Source: CAYSWF01 sp964562905 (GTDB lineage: Bacteria > Patescibacteriota > Andersenbacteria > UBA10190). Taken from it: 16,022 nucleotides of DNA. Below are positions 6,620 through 12,264 of the stretch, one piece after another. The position numbers and the translations under genes are program-made. The stretch lies in NCBI GenBank assembly GCA_964562905.1, contig CAZLVG010000019.1, forward strand, positions 1 to 16,022, read 5' to 3'. Position 1 is the stretch's first letter. The number at the start of each line of letters is the position of its first letter. The notes beneath the pieces were generated by a model, which saw nothing but the letters and a program-made list of their open reading frames with translations, ran no database searches and was not told where the DNA came from.

Positions 6620-7315
6620 CTAACCGCTCCGGGCCAATTCCGGAAACTTCTCCAGCGCGCCTCTCTCTACCAACTCAGCAACCTCTCCCACTCCCAGCAA
6701 CTTATCCCCCCAAACACACCTGACGCGCAGGAAGCGCGAGGGGTTGTCGCGGCACAACAAGCCGTATTCTTTATACAGCCGCTTTTGCACGCTCAGGCGA
6801 TCTGTATACTCATCTTTGTCCCTGGTTCTCTGCTTGCGCGTTTCCAGTAAAGAGGCGGATACTTCGGGCGGCACGTCCAAAAACACTGACAAATGCTCGC
6901 GCGGCATACCATTATCCCCGTATTCCGTTTCTTCCACAACCTTGTGGACTTCCTCCCGCCGCCAGCTTGGATCTTCAAAACCGGCTTCTATCGCCATAAA
7001 AGCCAGGCTGCTGGGCACATACCGGTCATAAAGAACAATTTCACCTCTCCGCAGCGCGGTTGTGACTTCTTCTTTGTGCTCCAGGCGATTGGCGGCAAAA
7101 TACCGCATCTTTTCCTGCCACGGAATTTTACTCCAGCCTTCCGTATCGCTTTGCAAGCGCTTTTTCAGTTCCTGGCCTGATTTCGTGGCGTAATCGGGAG
7201 TCGCGAACTGAACCACCCGGCGGCCGCGGCCGCGCAGTCTTTCTGCCAATAAAGCCGCCTGCGTTGCCTTGCCGGAACAGTCGGTACCGTCGAAGGATAT
7301 CAGCAGCCCAAGCAT
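6620..7315 (-). CDS. Thymidylate kinase-like P-loop kinase (paralogue 1)
   Basis: This is a second kinase of the thymidylate-kinase family, 231 residues. The Walker A is FDGTDCSGKATQ (residues 8-19), followed by ATPDY, the NR-containing AANRLEH (75-80 region), and YDRYVPSSLAF (96-106). The lid region carries TRKQRTRDKDEYTDRL. It is quite unlike its downstream neighbour, so the pair is not a recent duplication. The tyrosine and double serine after DRY fit dTMP binding. I would call this one the better candidate for the housekeeping Tmk, with moderate certainty. It begins the minus-strand operon. The 105 bp upstream, after rplA, show no strong promoter, only a weak GAAAG near the ATG. Confidence 0.85.
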   Translation of the reverse strand: MLGLLISFDGTDCSGKATQAALLAERLRGRGRRVVQFATPDYATKSGQELKKRLQSDTEGWSKIPWQEKMRYFAANRLEHKEEVTTALRRGEIVLYDRYVPSSLAFMAIEAGFEDPSWRREEVHKVVEETEYGDNGMPREHLSVFLDVPPEVSASLLETRKQRTRDKDEYTDRLSVQKRLYKEYGLLCRDNPSRFLRVRCVWGDKLLGVGEVAELVERGALEKFPELARSG

Positions 7316-7420
7316 GCGGCTTTCTTTAAATCACCCTTCCAGGCCACCGGCCGCGCGCGGCGCAGAACACCAACGTCAGCCGTACATGAGCGGGAGCTCT
7401 GAAAACAAATTCTGGCCGTG

Positions 7421-8098
7421 TCAAGCATCCGTAACGCGGATAGCCGGTCCCATCGTGGAGGCCAGGGATACGCTGCGGATCAACTGGCCAGCGACTGCGG
7501 GGGGACGGGCCGCTTTTACTGCTTTTATGAATTCCCGTATGTTGGCAACAATACTGCTGGCATCCCAGCTGACCTTTCCTACGGCCGCGTGAATATTCCC
7601 CTGCTGGTCCGCCTTGAATGAAATCCGGCCGGATCGTAAATCCCTGACCGCGCCTACGGGGTCAGAACTGACCGTACCCGCTTTGGGGTTAGGCATGAGT
7701 CCCCTGGGGCCCAGGATTCTGGCTGCTTTGGCCACTTTAGGCATCATCTCGGGCGTGGCCATGGTTGCATCCGCGTCCAGGGCGCCGTCCGCCACTATCT
7801 GGTCTATGAGCTCTTCCCCGCCCGCTGCCACGCCGTCACCGGCCAGCCTTCTTCGTAGAGCGACATCATCAGTAAAAACCACAATTTTCTGCTGTTTGGC
7901 GGCGCCGGCGGGCAGAGACACGGTCCCCCGCACTAACTGATCCGATTTAGACGGATCAACGTCCAGGTTTATATGAACTTCCACAGTCTCATCAAAGCGG
8001 CGGCGGGCGTTCTCTTTAAGGAAGGACACGGCCGCGGAGATGTCAACGGCTTCCGAGGGAACTTTCTCTTTGATAGCCTGGTAGGATTTGCTGCGCAT
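7421..8098 (-). CDS. rplA: 50S ribosomal protein L1 (uL1)
   Basis: uL1 forms the mobile stalk at the E site and in several bacteria represses its own operon by binding the mRNA. At 225 residues it matches the family. Seen are FDETVEVHINLDVDPSKSDQ, RGTVSLPAG, the central GGEELIDQI, the signature ILGPRGLMPNPKAGTV, SGRISFKADQQGNIHAAVGK and the C-terminal segment ending IRSVSLASTMGPAIRV. It is the last gene of secE-nusG-rplK-rplA. A 96-bp gap rich in AATTTTCAATT repeats separates it from rplK, more than this tight gene pair usually has. There is no Shine-Dalgarno before ATG 8098. Confidence 0.97.
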   Translation of the reverse strand: MRSKSYQAIKEKVPSEAVDISAAVSFLKENARRRFDETVEVHINLDVDPSKSDQLVRGTVSLPAGAAKQQKIVVFTDDVALRRRLAGDGVAAGGEELIDQIVADGALDADATMATPEMMPKVAKAARILGPRGLMPNPKAGTVSSDPVGAVRDLRSGRISFKADQQGNIHAAVGKVSWDASSIVANIREFIKAVKAARPPAVAGQLIRSVSLASTMGPAIRVTDA

Positions 8099-8106
8099 AA
8101 GAAGGG

Positions 8107-8190
8107 GTTATGAATTTTCAATTAATGATTTAATTTTCAATTTATGAGCAGGCTAGAGAATTGATGGCAAAATAGAAAATTGAAAATTTC
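8107..8190. repeat. AATTTTCAATT repeats without a gene, between rplK and rplA
   Basis: Copies of the AT-rich unit that flanks the IVP gene appear here with no ORF between them. AATTTTCAATT at 8132-8142 has its exact reverse complement AATTGAAAATT at 8178-8188, and a second left copy lies at 8111-8123. The enclosed 35 bp encode nothing credible. Confidence 0.7.
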
Positions 8191-8194
8191 AAAA

Positions 8195-8614
8195 TTATTG
8201 CACCGTTATCCCCATAGACCTGGCCGTGCCCTCCACAATGCTAATGGCCGTGTCCAAATCTCTGGCGGACAGGTCTACCATCTTCCTCTCGGCAATAGCG
8301 CGTATCTGATCCGCGCTGACCTTGCCTACTTTTTTCAGTTTGGGGTTGTCAGAACCTTTGTCCAGCTTGGCCGCCTTTTTCAACAGTTCTGAAGCAGGCG
8401 GCGTCTTAAGCTTCAAGGACAGGGAGCGATCCCTATAGATGGTAACTTCCACGGGAATAACATCCCCTTCCATGTCCTTGGTCATGTCATTGAATTTAGT
8501 GACAAAATCCTGGATATTCACGCCGTGCTGTCCCAGGGCAGGACCAACGGGCGGCGCCGGCGTGGCCTGGCCAGCCGGGACTTGAAGCTTTAATTTGGTT
8601 AGTATCTCGGGCAT
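8195..8614 (-). CDS. rplK: 50S ribosomal protein L11 (uL11)
   Basis: uL11 builds the base of the factor-binding stalk with 23S rRNA helices 43/44. The 139 residues cover the whole protein: LKLQVPAGQATPAPPVGPALGQHGVNI at the N-terminus, VEVTIYRDRSLSLKLKTPPASELL in the hinge, the C-terminal RNA-binding domain with KVSADQIRAIAE, and the final SIVEGTARSMGITV. It is preceded by a 233-bp gap after nusG that contains a GC-rich hairpin element and a possible internal promoter. Its start codon can pair with an upstream segment of the leader. No Shine-Dalgarno is visible. Confidence 0.97.
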   Translation of the reverse strand: MPEILTKLKLQVPAGQATPAPPVGPALGQHGVNIQDFVTKFNDMTKDMEGDVIPVEVTIYRDRSLSLKLKTPPASELLKKAAKLDKGSDNPKLKKVGKVSADQIRAIAERKMVDLSARDLDTAISIVEGTARSMGITVQ

Positions 8615-8664
8615 CTACAATAAGCTAACTTAAGACAAACGAACTGGTAAAGTAAACTGTAGAT
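8613..8664 (-). promoter_or_regulatory. Possible start-codon-sequestering stem in the rplK leader
   Basis: On the minus strand ATCTACA (8664-8658) is perfectly complementary to TGTAGAT (8619-8613), and the last two bases of the latter are the A and U of the rplK start codon. The 7-bp stem would enclose a 38-nt loop. Such a helix could be a translational control site, for instance for uL1 autoregulation as known in other bacteria, but no uL1-site consensus has been demonstrated here. Confidence 0.3.
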
Positions 8665-8669
8665 ATCAT

Positions 8670-8678
8670 ATTATGCCA
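8670..8678 (-). promoter_or_regulatory. Possible extended -10 promoter for rplK-rplA
   Basis: The minus strand reads TGG followed by CATAAT (8675-8670), an extended -10 (TGn plus a one-mismatch hexamer). The predicted start is near 8663, giving a leader of about 50 nt. There is no good -35, and read-through from secE-nusG is equally possible. Confidence 0.3.
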
Positions 8679-8699
8679 TGCCACTCTTTAAATAAACGG

Positions 8700-8772
8700 G
8701 TGGCGCGGCGTGCGGGGTCCCCCGCGCCCCGGAGCCACTGTGGCGCGGGGTGGGGGTGCGGGGCCGTGCCAC
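8700..8772. repeat. GC-rich multi-hairpin element between nusG and rplK
   Basis: Arms GTGGCGCGGC (8700-8709) and GCCGTGCCAC (8763-8772) form a 10-bp stem with one G-T pair. Inside are a 6-bp palindromic stem with a 2-nt turn at 8712-8725 (GCGGGGTCCCCCGC) and a GCCA/TGGC hairpin at 8734-8744 flanked by C4 and G4 tracts. There is no U-tract on either side, so it is not a normal intrinsic terminator. Confidence 0.55.
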
Positions 8773-8847
8773 GATCCGCCACCAGTATAGCGGCCTTGCA
8801 AATGTTACCTCCATACTTAATTTTCCTGCCAACTTACTTGCCACTTA

Positions 8848-9411
8848 TCACGCCTCCTTATGCACCTGCAGGAAGTCCAGTTCTACCGGAGTTTCGCGGC
8901 CGAAAACGTTTACCAGCACCTTAACCGTTCCCCTAGCTTCGTTAACCTCTGAAACTTTGCCCTCAAATTCCTTAAACGGCCCGTCGGTAATTTTAACGGC
9001 GTCTCCCTCCGTGACATCAATCTTGTATTTAGGCTCTTCCTCTCCCACCCGCTTCAACAGGCGGTCAACTTCTTCCTGCGAGATGGGAGTGGGCGTGGTG
9101 CCCGAACCCACAAAACCGGTGACGTTAGGGGTGTTGCGCACCACGTACCAAGAATCCTCCGTGACTACCATATGAACCAGGACATAGCCAGGAAAAAGGC
9201 GTTCTTCTATAGTCTGGCGCTGGCCATGCTTAACGCGGATCTTTTTCTCGCGCGGAACAATGACCTGTAATATTTTGTCTTCCATGCCCATGGATTCAAT
9301 ACGCTGGGTTAAATTACGCGCCACGTTGTCTTCATACCCTGAATAGGTGTGGAGTACGTACCACGCCGCTTTGGCGGGCTGCCTGGCTTTTTTTTCTTGC
9401 TGTTTGATCAT
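8848..9411 (-). CDS. nusG: Transcription termination/antitermination factor NusG
   Basis: NusG binds RNA polymerase through its NGN domain to raise processivity, and contacts Rho or ribosomal S10 with the KOW domain. The 187-residue protein has a short Lys/Gln-rich leader, the NGN domain (about 16-115: WYVLHTYSGYEDNVARNL, ERLFPGYVLV and RNTPNVTGFVG) and a KOW domain (about 130-185: GDAVKITDGPFKEFEGKVSEV and VNVFGRETPVELDFLQV). The ATG overlaps the secE stop as ATGA, so the two are translationally coupled. The standard neighbours secE and rplK-rplA confirm the call. Confidence 0.97.
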   Translation of the reverse strand: MIKQQEKKARQPAKAAWYVLHTYSGYEDNVARNLTQRIESMGMEDKILQVIVPREKKIRVKHGQRQTIEERLFPGYVLVHMVVTEDSWYVVRNTPNVTGFVGSGTTPTPISQEEVDRLLKRVGEEEPKYKIDVTEGDAVKITDGPFKEFEGKVSEVNEARGTVKVLVNVFGRETPVELDFLQVHKEA

Positions 9412-9644
9412 ATGATTTGCTCTAAGGCTAACGTAAACATGTAATCAATGCCACCAATTATGACACCGACAAACAGGCTGGCCACAATAACAATGACAGT
9501 GTAGCGAATAGTAGTCTGACGGTCTGGCCAGGACACTTTCTTAAGCTCCTCCCTGGCCTCTTTGACAAAAGTAACCACTGTCCGGGGCAGGCGCGACAAT
9601 TCGGAAAATTTACTTTGCTTTTTCTTATTTTTTTCTTTTGCCAT
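9408..9644 (-). CDS. secE: Preprotein translocase subunit SecE
   Basis: SecE clamps SecY in the SecYEG channel of the inner membrane. This is the short, single-span form (78 residues): a Lys-rich cytoplasmic start, the amphipathic helix with the conserved FVKEAREELKKVSWPDRQTT (about 26-45), then one transmembrane helix (about 47-72). It overlaps nusG by 4 nt, the usual order. The leader from the predicted promoter is about 137 nt. No tRNA-Trp or rpmG precedes it as is often seen elsewhere. There is no Shine-Dalgarno before ATG 9644. Confidence 0.96.
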   Translation of the reverse strand: MAKEKNKKKQSKFSELSRLPRTVVTFVKEAREELKKVSWPDRQTTIRYTVIVIVASLFVGVIIGGIDYMFTLALEQII

Positions 9645-9756
9645 CAGATTTCTAATTCAACGCTTGCGTCTAAAGCCCCGTCACCGGCGGATAAGAAGTG
9701 TCCGTCTCACTCACTGCCCCGCCGCGCCTCCCGACAAGCCAAAGGTGGAAGCGGCC

Positions 9757-9780
9757 TTAAAAAAGCCCGCCTGGGCTTCT
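9757..9780 (-). terminator. Terminator-like hairpin with T6 at the predicted +1 of the secE operon
   Basis: The minus strand reads AAGCCC-AGGC-GGGCTT followed directly by further T residues: six T in a row at 9764-9759, of which the first two close the stem. It has the form of an intrinsic terminator for gyrB, but its first bases coincide with the predicted start site of the secE promoter. It could be the gyrB terminator, a 5'-end hairpin of the secE mRNA, or both. Confidence 0.6.
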
Positions 9781-9787
9781 AGGGTTA

Positions 9788-9817
9788 ATAATAGGGTAAA
9801 GGTCAGGCAATTGTCAA
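9788..9817 (-). promoter_or_regulatory. Sigma-70-type promoter for secE-nusG-rplK-rplA
   Basis: Minus strand: TTGACA (9817-9812), an 18-bp spacer, then TATTAT (9793-9788). The -35 is perfect and the -10 has one mismatch. The predicted start is near 9780-9781. It is the best promoter in the window. Confidence 0.7.
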
Positions 9818-9903
9818 TAACCATTCGGTAGTACTCACCGTCTTTAAACACAAACGTGGAGTTAACAGCGGACCGCCAGCTGCTAATGACTGATTACTGA
9901 TCT

Positions 9904-10009
9904 CGACTTTCGCGGTTCAGCAGCCTTTTGGCCCCATGGGGACAAAAGCGGTGCCATAGCGCGCCCGAACCCTGCTTAAGCGAATTCACCGTGGCAACCG
10001 CGAAAGTCG
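9904..10009. repeat. 106-bp multi-palindrome element downstream of gyrB
   Basis: A perfect 14-bp inverted repeat (9904-9917 CGACTTTCGCGGTT, with its reverse complement at 9996-10009) encloses a 24-bp near-palindrome with one mismatched pair at 9925-9948 (CTTTTG arms around CCCCATGGGG). It also encloses a CGGTG/CACCG pair, with CACCG at about 9987-9991, and the palindrome GCTTAAGC at 9974-9981. It begins 15 bp after the gyrB stop. There is no U-tract. It may be a folded 3' RNA, a DNA cruciform or a mobile repeat. Confidence 0.65.
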
Positions 10010-10024
10010 GGCTGATTCATGATA

Positions 10025-11971
10025 TTAAACATCCAGGTTTTCCACGGACTTGGCGTGTGTTTGGATCCACTTCTTGCGCGGAGCCACTTCATTACCCATC
10101 AGCACGTCAAAAACGCGGTCAGCCTCCTCCGCGTCTTCTATAGTCACTTGCTTCAGAACGCGCCGGGACGGATCCATAGTGGTTTCCCACAGCTCTTCCG
10201 GATTCATCTCGCCCAGGCCCTTGTACCGCTGGACACTAAAGATCTTGTTCCGCTTGCTAAACTGGCTGATTACTTCATCTTTGCCTTTTTCGGAATAAAC
10301 ATAACGGATTTCCTGTCCTGACTGTACTTTGTACAAAGGCGGCTGGGATATATACACGTGCCCCGCTTCAATAAGCGGTTGAAAGTAACGGAAGAAAAGC
10401 GTGAGCAGCAAGGTAGCGATGTGCGCTCCGTCAACGTCGGCGTCAACGGCCAGGATAATACGGTCATAACGCAACTTGCTTATGTCAAATTCTTCTCCTA
10501 TGCCGGTACCCAGGGCGATAATGAGCGCCTTGATCTCGTTATTAGACAGCATTTTATCCAGGCGCGCGCGTTCCACGTTAAGTATCTTGCCGCGCAGCGG
10601 CAGCACCGCCTGGAACTGACGGTCGCGGCCGGACTTGGCGGAACCTCCCGCGGAGTCGCCTTCTACGATGAAAATCTCGCTTTGGGCCGGATTACGTTCG
10701 GAGCAGTCGGCCAGCTTGCCCGGCAAGGCGAAGCCGTCCAGAGCTCCCTTGCGCAACACAGTGTCGCGCGCCGCTCTGGCCGCCGCGCGAGCTTTGGCCG
10801 CCAGGGCCACTTTCTCAATAATGGCTCGCGCGTCACGCGGATGCTCCTCCAGGAAATCAGCCAGTGTTTCGTTAGTAGCTTGCATTACCAGCCCGCGCAT
10901 TTCCGGCGTACCCAGTTTGGCTTTAGTCTGACCTTCAAACTGCGGATCGGTTAGTTTGACGCTGATCACGGCCGTAAGTCCCTCCTTTACATCCTCCGCG
11001 GTCAGATTTTGGTCTTTACCTTTAAGAAAGTTGTTCTTACGCGCGTAGTCGTTGAGCGTGCGCGTCAGCGCGGTCCTGAAGCCAGTCATGTGCGTCCCTC
11101 CTTCAACTGTATGAATGTTATTGGCAAAAGACAGTACAGTCTCTTGGTAGGAATCAGTGTACTGAAGAGCGATTTCCACTTGGCTGCCGTCGTCAAAATT
11201 ACGCTTGGTGTAAAAGATGCGATGGTGTTTTGCGTCACGCCCCAGATTCAAATGCTCCACGTAAGAGGCAATGCCGCCTTCAAACAAAAAGGTGTAATGA
11301 GACGCCTGGTCTGCCTGGCGCTCGTCGCTTATGGTTATGCGTACGCCGGGAGTGAGGTAGGCTTGCTGCCGCAGGTGTTGTAAAATTGTATCCCAGTCAA
11401 ATTCAGTCCGGCTGAATATTTCGGGGTCCGGTTTGAAGGTAACGGTAGTGCCGGTACCTTCGGTGCGTCCGCTTTTTATCATCTTACTCTTAACTGTCCC
11501 CCGCTCATAACGCTGCTTATACGCCCCTCCGTAGCGGTGCACCTCCGCTTCCAGCCACTGCGACAAGGCGTTGACCACGGATATGCCCACACCATGCAGC
11601 CCGCCGGAAACTTTATAGCCCTGCCCTCCGAACTTAGCGCCGGCATGAAGGGTAGTCATAACGGTTTCCAGTGAAGATTTGTTGGTACGCTTGTGTTTTT
11701 CCACGGGAATGCCGCGGCCGTCGTCAGTAACACGAACTATATCATCGGGCAGTAAGCTGACAGTAATATTATTAGCGTAGCCAGCCATCGCCTCGTCTAT
11801 TGAATTATCTACGGTCTCCCAGATCAGATGATGCAGGCCGTCTTGGCCAGTGCCGCCGATGTACATGCCAGGTCGGCGCCGAACGGGCTCCAGTCCTTCC
11901 AGCACCGTGATATGCTCCGCCCCGTAATCGGACTGCTTATTCCGTTTTATCTTTGGCTTTCTCTTGGACAT
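10025..11971 (-). CDS. gyrB: DNA gyrase subunit B
   Basis: GyrB is the ATPase/TOPRIM subunit that, with GyrA, introduces negative supercoils. All domains are present in 648 residues: the GHKL ATPase (Glu52 and Asn56 in WETVDNSIDE, DDGRGIP at 83-89, GGLHGVG at 123-129), the transducer with QTKAKLG, TOPRIM with FIVEGDSAGGSAKSGRDRQ and VDADVDGAHI, and the C-terminal QRYKGLGEMNPEELWETTMDP and THAKSVENLD. The last two separate it from ParE. The usual HIRTLL after the DxD motif reads HIATLL. It is the short form without the proteobacterial insert. gyrA is not in the window. A TATAAT lies about 54 bp upstream. No Shine-Dalgarno precedes ATG 11971. Confidence 0.97.
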   Translation of the reverse strand: MSKRKPKIKRNKQSDYGAEHITVLEGLEPVRRRPGMYIGGTGQDGLHHLIWETVDNSIDEAMAGYANNITVSLLPDDIVRVTDDGRGIPVEKHKRTNKSSLETVMTTLHAGAKFGGQGYKVSGGLHGVGISVVNALSQWLEAEVHRYGGAYKQRYERGTVKSKMIKSGRTEGTGTTVTFKPDPEIFSRTEFDWDTILQHLRQQAYLTPGVRITISDERQADQASHYTFLFEGGIASYVEHLNLGRDAKHHRIFYTKRNFDDGSQVEIALQYTDSYQETVLSFANNIHTVEGGTHMTGFRTALTRTLNDYARKNNFLKGKDQNLTAEDVKEGLTAVISVKLTDPQFEGQTKAKLGTPEMRGLVMQATNETLADFLEEHPRDARAIIEKVALAAKARAAARAARDTVLRKGALDGFALPGKLADCSERNPAQSEIFIVEGDSAGGSAKSGRDRQFQAVLPLRGKILNVERARLDKMLSNNEIKALIIALGTGIGEEFDISKLRYDRIILAVDADVDGAHIATLLLTLFFRYFQPLIEAGHVYISQPPLYKVQSGQEIRYVYSEKGKDEVISQFSKRNKIFSVQRYKGLGEMNPEELWETTMDPSRRVLKQVTIEDAEEADRVFDVLMGNEVAPRKKWIQTHAKSVENLDV

Positions 11972-11990
11972 AAAACAGCTTAATTAAGAC

Positions 11991-12016
11991 AAAAAGGGGC
12001 AAGAAGTTCCCCTCTC
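11991..12016 (-). other. Hairpin at the predicted 5' end of the gyrB mRNA
   Basis: On the minus strand GAGAGGGG (12016-12009) can pair with CCCCTTTT (11999-11992) across a 9-nt loop, four G-C pairs plus A-T and G-U pairs, followed by one more T. It starts about two bases after the predicted transcription start. It could protect the mRNA 5' end or act as a weak attenuator. Confidence 0.4.
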
Positions 12017-12024
12017 CCACGACA

Positions 12025-12030
12025 ATTATA
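12025..12030 (-). promoter_or_regulatory. -10 element for gyrB
   Basis: There is a perfect TATAAT on the minus strand (12030-12025). The predicted start near 12018 gives a leader of about 47 nt. The -35 region is poor at every normal spacing (a TTACAA lies 20 bp upstream), so confidence is moderate. Confidence 0.45.
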
Positions 12031-12098
12031 CTAGCACAATAGCCGCAAGATTGTAAGGGTAGTCCCGGCAACCCCTCGCCCATATGAAAGCACTTAAA

Positions 12099-12202
12099 CG
12101 CCAGCGGCGGCTGGCTTAGCTAAGCCAGCCTTGCGGTAGCAAACCCGGCGGATCCACTCCGCCGCCGGCTTCAGTCAGCTCTTAAGAGGCCAGCCGCTGG
12201 CG
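12099..12202. repeat. 104-bp multi-hairpin element between pheT and gyrB
   Basis: An outer 10-bp perfect inverted repeat (CGCCAGCGGC at 12099-12108, GCCGCTGGCG at 12193-12202) encloses several compact hairpins. These are a perfect 22-bp palindrome at 12109-12130 centred on TTAGCTAA; TTGC-GGTA-GCAA at 12131-12142; CGGCGGA-TCCAC-TCCGCCG at 12146-12164; and the palindrome CTCTTAAGAG at 12179-12188. Most of the 104 bp is in inverted repeats. There is no T-tract and no ORF. It begins 62 bp after the pheT stop and ends about 70 bp before the gyrB -10. Confidence 0.75.
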
Positions 12203-12264
12203 CGACGGGAGGCGGACGGCGCCATACGCCTTCAGGCGAGTAGAGGAGTTACAGTCCTTTTTAT

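Larger units (their letters stand above)
9645..10024. other. 380-bp gyrB-secE intergenic region
   Basis: There is no credible gene. On the minus strand, from gyrB toward secE, it holds in order: a 106-bp multi-palindrome element (10009-9904), a strong promoter (9817-9788), a hairpin with a T6 tract at the predicted transcript start (9780-9757), and about 110 bp of GC-rich secE leader with no clear ribosome binding site. I looked for a tRNA and found no consistent cloverleaf. Confidence 0.7.

Noticed and set aside
7350..7361. GCCGCGCGCGGC palindrome after rplA as a terminator
   Set aside because: A 12-bp palindrome leaves no loop and no T-tract follows; it could arise easily in GC-rich sequence.
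8673..9175. Plus-strand open frames across nusG and its downstream gap
   Set aside because: They are opposite nusG and the GC-rich repeat, with no recognisable motifs, and are best read as non-coding complements of real genes.
9904..10009. tRNA or integron attC site
   Set aside because: A GGTTCGGGC on the minus strand resembles a T-arm, but no acceptor, D or anticodon stem fits. The stem ends do not show a clear GTTRRRY/RYYYAAC attC core pair, and no integrase is present.
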